Assembly (NCBI GenBank): GCA_949318235.1
Contig: OX439135.1
Span: 27,173,325 to 27,237,324 of the forward strand
Length of the DNA stretch: 64,000 nt
Reading direction: 5' to 3'
Source of the DNA: Ecdyonurus torrentis
Lineage: Eukaryota > Arthropoda > Insecta > Ephemeroptera > Heptageniidae
The notes under the pieces were generated by a model, which was given only the letters and a program-made list of their open reading frames with translations, was not told the origin of the DNA and did no database searches. Both the position numbers and the translations under genes were made by a program. Below, one piece after another: positions 25,500 to 37,070 of this stretch (position 1 is its first letter; every line of letters starts with the position of its first letter).

Positions 25500-25997
25500 A
25501 TTAGATATTTACTAATTTATTCACTAAAAAATGTGCTATAGAACTAATAATACCTATTTTATATATATGCATGTATGTATAAATATTTTACATTTTATTA
25601 CGCCATACAAGTTAGTTAGAATTTCACATACTGGTTTCTTTAATCCAATAAAATAAAAAAATAAAAATATATATAATTATATATTTTTCAGAAAAGAATT
25701 ATCTTTATATTAAGTTTCAAAATAAAAAGAATATATCACCCACGCGGCTATTTTTTCTAGCATAAATAATATTTAATCCTAGTATTATTTTAAAAAATTA
25801 CTAAAGACATAAATACCCATTAAAAATTTTACACAATAAAACCCATTTTTAATAATTAACTTTTATATTTGTTCTGACAGAAAAAAGTTAGACCTAGGTC
25901 TAATTTGTAGTAAATGGCAACAATGCTTCTTTTTCGTGCCTCTATAGCTCTCTAGCACACCCACATGCGGAAAAAAACTATAATTATTCTGGGATAG
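25500..25997. other. AT-rich, no gene seen
   Basis: Would be intronic if the 25205-25473 exon is real. Confidence 0.4.
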
Positions 25998-26722
25998 TAC
26001 AGTTTCGATCAAATGAATAGTTACCATTTAAACTCGATGTTTTTTACCGCGTTAAATTTTGTTCAATTTTGCAACCTTGTTTATGATTATTCATTGAACT
26101 CTATATTCTCCATCACATCTATATTCAAATTCATTGAGTCTATATATTGTAATAGTTGACAAAGACACCACAAGAAGTCACCTGTGATGCACTCAGGTAG
26201 ACAATCCGGCGGGTAAATATTCTGCTTGCTTGCTCATTCTCTCTCTCTCTCTCTCTCTCTTCTAAGAAATGCATTTAATGTTTTTTTTATGTTTCAAAAT
26301 AACTGCTGACTTACCGATTTGCCCGATTAAGAGATTAAAATTAAGATTTTTTTTTTTTTATCATTTATATCAATATGATTTGTAATGACAGCAATTTGGT
26401 AAGAAAATAGTTCGAAACTTGTTATCAAACAAATACTTGAAAGCATTTCTCACAAGAGAGAGAGAGAGAGAGAGAATGAGCAAGCAAGCAAGCAAAATAT
26501 TTACCAGACGGATTGTCTACCTGAGTGCATCACAGGTGACTTCTTGTGGTGTCTTTGTCAACTATTACAATATATAGACTCAATGAATTTGAATATAGAT
26601 GTGATTGAGAATATAGAGTTCAATGAATAATCATAAACAAGGTTGCAAAATTGAACAAAATTTAACGCGGTAAAAAACATCGAGTTTAAATGGTAACTAT
26701 TCATTTGATCGAAACTGTACAC
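25998..26722. repeat. Inverted repeat with about 260-bp arms
   Basis: ACAGTTTCGATCAAATGAAT to GCTTGCTTGCTCATTCTCTC is mirrored by GAGAATGAGCAAGCAAGC to ATTCATTTGATCGAAACTGT. The about 200-bp centre is AT-rich. CT and GA tracts form the inner arm ends. Confidence 0.85.
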
Positions 26723-26846
26723 AGTATTATTGCTAAACAACTGCAAACGTTTTGTTGTAATGCTTATATATTGTTCTATAGCATATATTTATGTTATACA
26801 TAAGGATTTAGGTATTCTTTTATTTTTAATTTTTTTTTAAATTTAT

Positions 26847-26849
<3 letters not shown>

Positions 26850-26930
<81 letters not shown>

Positions 26931-26931
26931 A
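26850..26931. repeat. (AT)n then (GT)n
   Basis: AT about 26852-26907 followed by nine or ten GT. Confidence 0.9.
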
Positions 26932-27579
26932 TATAAATTTATATGTATATATAATAACCAACAAATAATTGCAGCCTTAGGTGTTTAACCTCAGGCGATG
27001 ATTTGAAATCCAGAAATGGCAACAATGCTATTGCCACTCTGCCATTAGTGAGAAGAGAGATAGGGGAAAAATTAGAATTGAGGGGAAACATAACCTACCC
27101 TACACCTCTACCTTGTTACCTTCAAAATAAACAGCATTGTACTTGTTGTCAAGTCAAAATTTTGACATGCAGTTATCTTTCATGACTTCTACTCCCTCTC
27201 TCTCTCTCTCTCTCTCTCTCTTTCGCAAATACACACTTTCTCTCTCTTTTATTTCTGTATGTATTTAGTTTGAAATTATTAATGTCTCTAATTTCATTCT
27301 TCGAATTTAAAAAATTGCATTTAATATACTCTAAAACTAAATAGTAATTTAATACAGCATATGTTTTTAATTAATTTTGAAAAATAATGGCAATAAAATA
27401 TAAAGATTTTTTTTGTTGTTGTTGAAAAAGCGATGGACTTATTTAAATATTATTCAATAAAATATACCAAAACTTTTAATATAATATATAACTATAGATA
27501 TTATAATAAAAAACAAAAATTTACAAAATTTAAAATTAACCTAATAATTTTAAAGCATGAAGTACATTGAAAAATATTT
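26932..27579. other. No gene seen
   Basis: A short CT tract at 27192-27222 and an isolated 60-codon frame at 27003 without homology. Confidence 0.4.
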
Positions 27580-27677
27580 ATAAATAGAGACCGGATTTAA
27601 AGTTTTCAACATTTTTTCTGTCATATTTAGGTCACTTTTAATGAAAAATGAGTGCGAATTGCGCAATTTTAAGTCGT

Positions 27678-27994
27678 TTAAAGACGTAGAACACCTTGAA
27701 CAAAAAAGTTGCCTAATATCCTAACATACCCAAATATCAACATTATTTTGGTCGGAGTCATTGATTTCTAATTTATTTTCCATTTACAAAGTGTCAGTTG
27801 CGGGTTTACTACGTCACAGCTCGCCTGTTTCCGCGCGCGTGGACCAGGCGAGCTGTGACGTAGTAAACCCGCAACTGACATTTTGTAAGTGGAAAATAAA
27901 TTAGAAATTAATGACTCCGGCCAAAATAATGTTGATATTTGGGTATGTTAGGATATTAGGCAAGTTTTTTGTTCAAGGTGTTCTACGCCTTTAA
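27678..27994. mobile_element. Family E element, near-perfect palindrome with TTAA at both ends
   Basis: TTTAAAGACGTAGAACACCT to GGTGTTCTACGCCTTTAA. Arms about 140 bp pair almost completely, and the loop is GCCTGTTTCCGCGCGCGTGG. The internal site here is TGACGTAGTA rather than a full CRE. Confidence 0.9.
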
Positions 27995-28071
27995 TACCCA
28001 TTTATTTTCAACATTTTCAACATTTTTAATGTTTTTGCAACATTTTTCAACATTTTTGCATAAAATTGCAT

Positions 28072-28072
<1 letters not shown>

Positions 28073-28142
<70 letters not shown>
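28073..28142. repeat. Long A-run
   Basis: About 68 consecutive A. Confidence 0.95.
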
Positions 28143-28143
<1 letters not shown>

Positions 28144-28199
28144 GAAATCGAAATCGAAAACGAAAACATCAAAATTTAAGGGTGAAATTTTAAATTACT

Positions 28200-29430
28200 A
28201 CATAACTTAGCTTAACATTGGAATAAGTTGGTGCCATTAAAATTTGATTTTTTTTTTGTATGGTTGCTAAAATTTCAGTAAAAATAAATGTTAAAAATAC
28301 ATTAAATAATAATAATTACATGACTTGTAGAAATCCAGGTTTTAAGATATTTTTCTATATCTACTAAAATTTTCAGTTTACAATATTTTTCAACGTTTAG
28401 ATCAAAAGTCCAAATCTCTCAAATTCAAATTTTTATCTTAAAGATTTTCGTTGTTATTCAATGTATAACAACTACCGAAAATACTACTGAATATTTTCAG
28501 AGCTCATCGTAGTTGTCAGATGAGGGATTTTTTTTTTAATTACCATATAGGGTATCATGAGTTTAATTTTTTTTATATTCACTCTGTTTTTAATTTTGAG
28601 TTAACATTATTACATGCGACGTCATCAAAAAAAAGAAAAATAATCTAAAAAAATAATGAAATAATTGGCTTATTAAAATCTCAAAATTTCGTAATTCAAA
28701 ATATTTAATGCTCTTCCCCCCCCCCCTATATTTTGTATTAATTTTACGATTTCATTAATTAAACTATTAAAATTGTTGTTTGTTAGCTTTTGTCATGCGT
28801 TGTCCTATATGGTAAAAAAAAAAGTACATAAACTTTGATTTTAGTTCAAATTTTTTGTTTCACCGTATAGGACAACGCATGACAAAAGCTAACAAACAAC
28901 AATTTTAATTGTTTTATTAATGAAATCGTAGAATAACATTAATACAAAATATAGGGGGGGGGGGGTAAGAGCATTAAATATTTTGAAATACGAAATTTTG
29001 AGATTTTAATAAGCCAATTATTATTTTTTTTTCTTTTTTTTTTGATGACGTCGCATATAATAATGTTAACTCAAAATTAAAAACAGAGTGAATATAAAAA
29101 AAAGTTAAAATAAAATAAACTCATGATACCCTATATGGTAATTTAAAAAATAATCCCTCATCTGACAGCTACGATGAGCTCTGAAAATATTCAGTAGTAT
29201 TTTCGGTAGTTGTTATACAGTACATTGAATAACAACGAAAATCTATGGGATAAAAATTTGAATTTGAGAGATATGGACTTTTTATCTAAACATTGAAAAA
29301 TATTTTAAACTGAAAATTTTAGTAGATATAGAAAAATATCTTAAAACCTGGATTTCTACAAGTCAATTATTATTTTTTAATGTATTTTTAACATTTATTT
29401 TTTCTGAAATTTTAGCAACCATAAAAAAAA
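28200..29430. repeat. Giant hairpin, about 600-bp arms
   Basis: Arms meet around 28830-28860. TTTTGTCATGCGTTGTCCTA is mirrored by TAGGACAACGCATGACAAAA, and AAATCCAGGTTTTAAGATAT by ATATCTTAAAACCTGGATTT. A C-run (28719-28726) faces a G-run (28954-28964). Few mismatches. Confidence 0.9.
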
Positions 29431-29744
29431 CTTGTAAAAGTTTGTGTAATCATTGCGGAAGCATAAATAAACAATTTTTGTGCTATTTTATAATTTTCAA
29501 CATTTTCAACATTTTTCAACATTTTTTCCAAAAAGTCAACATTTTTCAACATTTTGCCAAAATTTTTGGCTTAAAAAATCACCTTTTTTTGTGACATTTT
29601 TGTCAAAAAAATCAACATTAAATCCGGTCTCTATTTATAAATAACGTAAAAATTTTATTTTGGCGTTAGTTTTGAATTCTTGATATTTTTTTATACTAAA
29701 GAACAAGTAAGTACCAAATTATTTATCAAATATCAGTACAGCAT

Positions 29745-30112
29745 ATAGGGTGCATCCGCCTATCACCATATTCATTGCGCTTGGAGGCCATACTAGAGTA
29801 GTCAATAACATTGCTTAGCATAGGACAAACTTTTTTGACTGTTTTCTTTGTGAAATCCTTTTCATTTTCTCTTTTCTCATTCTCTCTTTCTCACTCTCTC
29901 TCTCTTTCTTTTTTTTGTTATTATTATTATTTCCACATATTTAAGATAACAATTCAATCAATAAATAATATCAATTCTTTTATAAATTATTGATTAGTGT
30001 TAGTAAAATGCCAAAATGAGTTATTTATCTATGCTGCTCTAGCTCATGTTATTGAGTAATTTAACATAGCTTCTATTTTATCATGATTGCTTTGCCCCTT
30101 TATTATATTTAA
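29745..30112 (+). mobile_element. Old, diverged family A copy upstream of the transposase
   Basis: TATAGGGTGCATCCGCC, GCGCTTGGAGGCCATACTAG, GCTTAGCATAGGACAAAC and CATGTTATTGAGTAATTTAA mark it. The CRE has decayed to ATCACCAT, and a CT-rich microsatellite interrupts the body. Confidence 0.55.
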
Positions 30113-30200
30113 ATTTTAAATTTTTGTTTACAGGTTATAAATAATAAATATCAACTATAAAAAGTAATTTTTTTTAATTTGGTGAATATTTTAAATAAAA

Positions 30201-32342
30201 ATGCCAAAAGACAAACAAAAAAAACCATTACATCAATTATCTGCAAAACAAAAGTGGCGAAGAGTAAAAAATAGTTTAAATAATTCTAATAAAAGAACAG
30301 AAACGTGTGCAGTTCTAAGGCAGCAATGCAACGTTGTTACTGAAGATGTATTTTTTGATTGTTTTTCGGAATTACACGCAAATGAAATTCCGATTGCAGA
30401 ACATAATAAAAAAAATAATTTGACATCCAAAAAAAAGCAACACATCGAAAACAATTCACCATTTCTTATGCATGAAAGCGTTCTCTCAATTATTAAAAAT
30501 TATGATAGCGATAATATAAGTGTAATTTCAGACGAATCAGACGTCGAATTTTATGATTCAGAATTTCATGCAGAAATAGAAAACAATGAATTCCAGGATT
30601 GGTTAGCTGACTGGATCGTAACCGAAAATATACCCCATAATAAATGTAATAAGCTACTTAAAAAATTAAAAGAGCATAATTGCTTTAGTTTTCTGCCCTC
30701 AGATACCAGAACATTATTAAAAACTCCAAGTCAAGTAAATTGCAAAAGCATAGGAGAAGGACTTTATTGTCATGTAGGTATAGCAACAGCGTTAATTAAG
30801 TTACTTGATACAATATCTGAATTATCACAATTAAGTATTATAAATTTGCAAATTAATATAGATGGTATTCCTTTAGCAAAAAGTTCAGGTAGAAAGTTCT
30901 GGCACATTTTAGCAGCAATTGAAAATAAAAACAATATTCCTCCCTTTGTTATTGGTATTTATCATGGTACTGAGAAACCTTCTTCGTGTGCCGAATATTT
31001 GCAAGATTTTATAAGTGAATTGAAATATCTCGATCTTAATGGACTTGTACATTGCGGCAAAACTTATAAAGTACAAATAAGCTCATTTATATGCGATGCA
31101 CCTGCTCGAGCCTATTTGCAGCAAATTAAAGGTCATACTGGATATTATGGATGCAATAAATGTAAACAAAAAGGTTTTTACGATGAAAACAGAATAATAT
31201 TCTCCGACGAAAGTGGAGATTTACGAACGAATGAGGAATTTTTAAATAAGTCTCAGCCAGAGCATCACTTACAAAATGATTCGCCGCTAATCGAAATACC
31301 TCGTGTTTGCGAAAATATTGTTTCCTCATTTCCCTATGAATATCTACATTTAGTATGTCTCGGAGTAATGCGCAAAATACTCCTAAACTTTATGCGAGGT
31401 TCATATTCAGTGAGACTTGGCGCACATAACGTAAATAAAATATCACAAAAATTACTTTCTATTCGCGCTTATATTCCGGATGAATTTCAAAGAAAACCGC
31501 GTTCGTTAGATGAATTATTGAGATTTAAAGCAACAGAATTTAGACAAATTTTACTATACACGGGCCCATTTATTTTTAGTAATATTTGTAAACGCAATGT
31601 ATACAATAATTTCTTAGTTTTTCACTATGCTATGCGAATTTTGTCATCTGAAAAATATGTATCTGAAATGCTGGAATACGCTAGTGAACTGTTAAAAAAT
31701 TTTGTTAAAATTTTTAAAGTATTATATGGTCGTAAAAACGTATCTTACAATGTTCACGGTCTATTACATTTATGTAATGACGTTAAAAACTTTGGACCAG
31801 TTGATAATTTTAGTGCATTTAAGTTTGAAAATTATTTACAAACACTTAAGAAAATGCTCCGAAAACACGAAAAACCAACACAACAAGTAATAAAAAGGCT
31901 CTATGAACAGTATAATGTTGCATTATTGCGCATATCTCACACAAAAAATTCTCAATTCAAAAATATTCCATGCAATTCTAAAAATTTAAAGTTGCCATTT
32001 GATTGTACCGACCCCCAAAAATCTATCTCTTTACCATGTGGAATTATTTCAACTAAATCAGGAAACAATTGCATCGTTTTGAAAACTGGAGATATTGTAG
32101 TAGTTTTCTATATAGGCAGAAAAAATTATCAATTTGTTATTATTGGCAAAAAGTTCACCAAATTACAAAATTTTTACAATCATCCTGAGTCTTCAATGGA
32201 TGTTGGTATATACCATGCTAGTTATCTATCAAATCTACTTATTTGGCCAGCAAGTGACGTCATACGCAAGGCATTAAAAATTCCACTTCCAAGTGATATA
32301 GATGATGATCGTTCATATATTGCTGAAATATTACATTCCTAG
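30201..32342 (+). CDS. TNP2-like DDE-type transposase (intact, 713 residues)
   Basis: A single uninterrupted reading frame. The basic N-terminus (MPKDKQKKPLHQLSAKQKWR) is followed by an acidic, Ser-rich stretch at about residues 100-150. The catalytic-like region has INIDGIPLAKSS (D221), ICDAPARAYLQ (D299), the His/Cys motif HTGYYGCNKC (H312, C318, C321), YLHLVCLGVMRK (H383), and HGLLHLCNDVKNFGPVDNFS followed by FKFENYLQ (E543). This order matches the large transposase-like proteins of the TNP2 / CMC (EnSpm-like) group common in cnidarian, insect and other invertebrate genomes. By family it would cut and rejoin DNA at transposon ends in the nucleus. An acceptor-like TTTGTTTACAG at 30132 just upstream suggests a spliced 5' leader. 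No internal stop, so it may be recent. The superfamily is a motif judgement. Confidence 0.85.
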   Translation: MPKDKQKKPLHQLSAKQKWRRVKNSLNNSNKRTETCAVLRQQCNVVTEDVFFDCFSELHANEIPIAEHNKKNNLTSKKKQHIENNSPFLMHESVLSIIKNYDSDNISVISDESDVEFYDSEFHAEIENNEFQDWLADWIVTENIPHNKCNKLLKKLKEHNCFSFLPSDTRTLLKTPSQVNCKSIGEGLYCHVGIATALIKLLDTISELSQLSIINLQINIDGIPLAKSSGRKFWHILAAIENKNNIPPFVIGIYHGTEKPSSCAEYLQDFISELKYLDLNGLVHCGKTYKVQISSFICDAPARAYLQQIKGHTGYYGCNKCKQKGFYDENRIIFSDESGDLRTNEEFLNKSQPEHHLQNDSPLIEIPRVCENIVSSFPYEYLHLVCLGVMRKILLNFMRGSYSVRLGAHNVNKISQKLLSIRAYIPDEFQRKPRSLDELLRFKATEFRQILLYTGPFIFSNICKRNVYNNFLVFHYAMRILSSEKYVSEMLEYASELLKNFVKIFKVLYGRKNVSYNVHGLLHLCNDVKNFGPVDNFSAFKFENYLQTLKKMLRKHEKPTQQVIKRLYEQYNVALLRISHTKNSQFKNIPCNSKNLKLPFDCTDPQKSISLPCGIISTKSGNNCIVLKTGDIVVVFYIGRKNYQFVIIGKKFTKLQNFYNHPESSMDVGIYHASYLSNLLIWPASDVIRKALKIPLPSDIDDDRSYIAEILHS

Positions 32343-33118
32343 AGCATAAAAAACAGAATATATTTTTCTTGCTATTTTTATTAAATATAAGGTATAAGGG
32401 TAGGTTTGCATCGTTTAAAAAATAATTATACAAACACGTTGCTGTATATAAATTATATAATACAACCATACATTTAAATGCAATCTATTAATATATACTT
32501 TATGTAATTAAGGAAAATACAACAATTTATTATTACATATTACCGTTGTTTGAAACGAAATATATATATTTTTATTTTCGAACTATTTTAAAAAGTATAA
32601 ATTAAATTTACGATTCTGATATATTAGGCTAAAAGTTGATAGGAGCTTTCTCAAGCAATTGCTTTTTCCAATATTTATTATTTCATTTTCTATAACATAA
32701 GAATTTAAATTTGTGATATTGGATAATTTTATTTATTATTACATAAATATTAATTGAAAATTGTTAAATTTCAGAAGTTTAGCGTTAAAATTGCAAATTG
32801 TAAAACCAGGCGCTAAAATTACAAACTCATATATACTCAAATAATTTTTTAAAAATAAAATGAAATACTAGTAGACTTATATTACGGGATTTAAGCCAAA
32901 GGAAATAATTTTTTTTTTAAATTATCATTTCTATTATTGCAACTATTTAAAATAAAAAATTATATATTTCATATTCAGACAAAATATATAAAGTAATATT
33001 GTATGTTGTAAGTGTTTATTGTTTATATTTGTTAATTTCTTGTTAATGATTTAATTTTATTAAGTCAATAATTTTAATTTTTGTTTTCATTTTTAGTTAC
33101 AGTTTCCTTTCATTTATC
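32343..33118. other. AT-rich spacer between transposase and second gene
   Basis: Candidate AATAAA at about 32853. No open frame of note. Confidence 0.5.
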
Positions 33119-33382
33119 ATGGCGTATTGCAATGCAGAATTTATGAAGAAGTGCAAAGGTGGTCAATGGAGATCAGACGGTATCTTAGCCATTCCAGTAT
33201 CATGGCTACTGAGTAAATGTGATGGGGTATATGATCATTGCTGGTACCCAAAAAGATGTAATGATGGTCCTGAGTTGGCAAGGAAAAATGTTCAACCAGA
33301 TTCGTCTTCATTTACTGCATTAAAAATTAGAGAAATGAAGGACTTTCCAAAATTTGGTGGGTAAAAAACTAATTTTTATTAA

Positions 33383-33453
<71 letters not shown>

Positions 33454-33711
33454 TATAATATTGTATATTTTTTTACTTAGACACTTACGTTGAAGCTGAT
33501 AAAGCGATTTCGGAGGATGAGAATACCTCACCGAAAAAGGACAGTTTAAAAAGCAAAACTACAGCACCAAAAAGATCATCTGCAAGTGAGCTTAACTTGC
33601 AGGAAAAGGACTCAAGTGGTAGTGAAACCGAGCTCGAGGATAATCTTCAGCATCCTCCTAAACGGATGGCAATGGCACAGTCAGCTGATGTTGACCAAAG
33701 CAGCAGCTTAG
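33119..33711 (+). CDS. Second transposon-type gene downstream of the transposase, two exons
   Basis: Exon 1 is 33119-33356. Exon 2 is 33481-33711. Use of the internal donor GTGGGT at 33357, rather than GTAAAA at 33361, keeps the frame and gives FDTYVEADKAISEDE; the other donor meets a stop after four codons. The product has an N-terminal region with SWLLSKCDGVYDHCWYPKRC, then a Lys/Ser/Glu-rich tail typical of a nuclear protein (KDSLKSKTTAPKRSS, SETELED). A small protein of this layout (Trp-Tyr-Pro core, then FDTY, then a charged linker) often accompanies TNP2-like transposases in invertebrates, sometimes ending in a DUF4806 domain, not seen here. The intron is a TA microsatellite. The exon 2 donor is GTAAGT at 33712. 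An acceptor-like TTTCATTTTTAG lies before the start. Function unknown; possibly a DNA-binding partner. Confidence 0.65.
33388..33451. repeat. (TA)n in the intron of the second transposon gene
   Basis: About 62 bp of TA inside a 124-bp intron. Confidence 0.95.
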
Positions 33712-33821
33712 GTAAGTGTAAAAATGCAAATTTTATCTAATTTTACATCCTAAAAATTATTTTGCCATTATAATTTATTATACTTTTGTACTTTTTAGAA
33801 ATTGTTTATGTGTGTGCATAT

Positions 33822-33849
33822 TATATATATAATATATATATATATATAA

Positions 33850-33929
<80 letters not shown>

Positions 33930-33935
33930 ATATAC

Positions 33936-34002
<67 letters not shown>
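33822..34002. repeat. (TA)n with AAATA interruptions
   Basis: TA repeat starting soon after the exon 2 donor of the second transposon gene. Confidence 0.95.
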
Positions 34003-34003
<1 letters not shown>

Positions 34004-34116
34004 CAATTTAAATGTATAATTATAAAATGAAAAAAAAAATTGAACAAAGGAAGAATATGTTTTTGTTTTTTTCTATTTCATTAAATAATTTTTTATTACG
34101 TAAGAAATCGAGAAAA

Positions 34117-34641
34117 AGACTTTTACTAGTTTAAAATACTTCGCAATATTTTTGAGAGCATTGATGTTTTTAACAAGTTGAATTAGTATCTCAAGTATGT
34201 GAGAAAAATAATAATAAAACAGCTAATTTTCCCAAGAAAATAGCCAAAAACTAGGTTTGTTCTATAGGGTGTATGCGGATGACGTCATATTTAATGCGCT
34301 TGGAGGCCATACTGAAGTAGTGAATAACATTGCTCAGCATAGGACAAACTTCAAGCCAATTTTATTTGGGAAATCTGTTAATTTTTTGTTTATGTTATTT
34401 TTCTCACATACTTGAGGTACTAATTCAACATATTTACAACATCAATGCTCTCAAAAATATTGTATAGTGTTTTTAAACTGGCAAAATGTGTTATTTTCCT
34501 ATGTCACCCATGTTATTGAGTTATCCAACATGGCGTCGACTTTAACATGAATGCATACACTTTATACTGAGAAATGCTATTTTTTGCTTAAGAAGAGCAT
34601 CGAAAAGCACTCAGAATGACGTCATGCGTACACACCCTATA
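34117..34641 (+). mobile_element. Family A2 element split by a family A insertion
   Basis: Left part 34117-34262 (AATATTTTTGAGAGCATTGA to AAAACTAGGTTTGTTC) and right part 34567-34641 (CTGAGAAATGC to GTACACACCCTATA) are contiguous in other A2 copies. Confidence 0.75.
34263..34566 (+). mobile_element. Family A element nested in A2
   Basis: TATAGGGTGTATGCGGATGA to CATACACTTTATA, about 304 bp. The insertion into A2 shows the ends directly and fits a TA target duplication. Confidence 0.85.
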
Positions 34642-34924
34642 AACAAAATATATATTTTTAATTAAATAAAAGCTACATTTTCTATTTCTTCGTTGGAAAG
34701 TTTTAAAATCACGATTTTGCTATAAATTTTTGTGTTTATAACACTCGTACATAAGTAACTTATTAAATATATAAAAGTAAATAATAATAAACGTAATAAT
34801 GAAATTTGAAATATGAAAAAACTTTTCGGAAAAAAACATTTTCAAAAATTTTATTGTTAAAATAAAAATAATAATAATAGTGAAAAAAAAAATAAAAAAA
34901 ATAATAATAATAATAATATATGGT

Positions 34925-35175
34925 CTGGTTAGCAAGGACTGGCAAGAGAAAAGTTAAACCTCGAGCACAGGCATTTACGTGTCATGCAGAAAGCTGCAGT
35001 TCTTGGCACAGCTAACATCGTGCGCAAAGTGCTTAGTTTGTGACCCCTCTATATAACATCTGCAGTTTCTGACATAATTGGTACTGGATTATTCTCACCT
35101 TCACCTTGAATCAAGTAGGATTCTGGTGTTAGTGTTACACAAGAAGAAAGAAAAGAACTAATAATAATAATAACA
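34925..35175 (+). pseudogene. Possible 3' end of a retroelement
   Basis: One frame reads LEHRHLRVMQKAAVLGTANI followed by VRKVLSL and a TGA at about 35042. This resembles the last residues of some invertebrate reverse-transcriptase proteins (LGTA..RKVLS). About 100 bp later the sequence runs into an (AAT)n/AATAACAAAA tail. Only the terminal piece is present. The match rests on a short motif. Confidence 0.4.
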
Positions 35176-35591
35176 AAAAATCTATTACAACAGTAAAAGA
35201 TATGAAATTAAATTAAAAGTGACAAATTCAACTTTGATGACTTGTGTAATTAATTCATATTTAAATACTAAAAGCACTTAACATATAAAAAGCAAAACTT
35301 TGAAAGTAAAGACAGATAGAAAGAGGGGTTAGAAAATTAAGTGAGATAAATGCTATTAATATATACAACAAAATTAAAAATGTGCAAAAAAAAAACATAA
35401 AAATAAAAAAGTATAAACACGTAAAACAAATAAAAAAAAAAAAAAACTTAGTAAATTGGCATCAATACAATTTACGTTTTTGTTTTTTTTTTCTACATTT
35501 GAAAAGTGATTTATTTGAGAGCAGAAAAGTGATTACTAATTTGAAACTATTGCCAACATTGTAACATGAACGCTAGCAATATGTGTGTATT

Positions 35592-35885
<294 letters not shown>

Positions 35886-36214
35886 CAATCTGCTATGTTC
35901 ACTTTTTGGTGCTATAATATTAAATTAATAAAAACTTCTTTGAAATTTATTTAATAAAATTAACGTTGACAATTTTTTCTTCGCCAAACCCAGTTGTTAT
36001 TTTGTTATAACTCATATAATATAAATGTCTAAACATATTGTGACATTTAAACTCTGTTTTAGAGTCTAAATAATGTTGAATGCAGTCAAATACATATATT
36101 AATTTAAAGAGAAAATCTAATTTTAAACATCATTATTTTGCAATATCCAGGTCCTATAATATCCAGTATTTTGTAATACGGAAAATTTCTAAAAAATAAA
36201 AAATGACAGAAAAT

Positions 36215-36312
36215 AGGGCGTTAACGAAATTTGTCCTATGCTGAGCAAAGTTATACATTACTCAAGTATGGCCTCCAAGCGCAATAAATATGACGTCATC
36301 CACATGAATTCT
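36215..36312 (-). mobile_element. Family A left-end fragment, reverse
   Basis: GTCCTATGCTGAGCAAAGTT, ATGGCCTCCAAGCGCAATAA, ATATGACGTCATCC, then diverged. Confidence 0.65.
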
Positions 36313-36403
36313 ATTTATTACTATGGTATATGGCGTCGAAGCGCATTTCTAAACTTTTGACGCTCGAAATCAGTGTAGTTTACTATTTTTCTTTATTTAT
36401 TTT

Positions 36404-36780
36404 TTCATTCATTCATTCATTCATTCATTCATTCATTCATTCATTCATTCATTCATTCATTCATTCATTCATTCATTCATTCATTCATTCATTCATTCAT
36501 TCAATTATTCATTCATTCATTCATTCATTCATTCATTCATTCATTCATTCATTCATTCATTCATTCATTCATTCATTCATTCATTCATTCATTCATTCAT
36601 TCATTCATTCATTCAATTATTCATTCATTCATTCATTCATTCATTCATTCATTCATTCATTCATTCATTCATTCATTCATTCATTCATTCATTCATTCAT
36701 TCATTCATTCATTCATTCATTCATTCATTCATTCAATCATTCATTCATTCATTCACTCATTCATTTACTCATTTATTCAT
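36404..36780. repeat. (TTCA)n microsatellite
   Basis: About 375 bp of TTCA with AATTA interruptions. It lies directly before the candidate exon at 36827. Confidence 0.95.
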
Positions 36781-36826
36781 TATTTCATGATTTCTTATTT
36801 TATTTTTCCTTTCTTTTCTCATATAG

Positions 36827-36915
36827 TCCAGATTTTGCTCAGCACTTACAAAAGATTGGATAATGAAGACAGTTTTAAATTTAAATATTTTAACAGTTAT
36901 AAAAAAAAGCAATGA
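36827..36915 (+). CDS. Candidate last exon of the second transposon-type gene
   Basis: Acceptor TTTTCTCATATAG ends at 36826. In the phase left by exon 2 (one base) it reads VQILLSTYKRLDNEDSFKFK and stops with TGA at 36913-36915, immediately followed by AATAAA (36916-36921). The implied intron is 3.1 kb and holds microsatellites and nested A/A2 transposons. Supported only by splice phase and the polyadenylation signal. Confidence 0.3.
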
Positions 36916-37070
36916 AATAAAGATTTAATAATATTATTCAGTTTTAGAAAGCAGTTACGAGTAATTAAATATGCACAAATTTAAAATTTTACTTGTTACA
37001 CGCATATAGGGCCAAAAATAAACTGAATCAAATTTTTTAATAATTTTTGTATACCACTAAGTAACATTTT

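Larger units (their letters stand above)
27580..29645. mobile_element. About 2.06-kb element with inverted ends and a giant internal hairpin
   Basis: ATAAATAGAGACCGGATTTA at the left and TAAATCCGGTCTCTATTTAT at the right. The body has many TTTTCAACATTTT repeats, the nested E element (27678-27994), a long A-run and the 28200-29430 hairpin. Confidence 0.75.

Noticed and set aside
33361..33480. GTAAAA donor at 33361 for the second transposon gene
   Set aside because: It puts a stop codon four residues into the next exon, while GTGGGT at 33357 keeps the frame.
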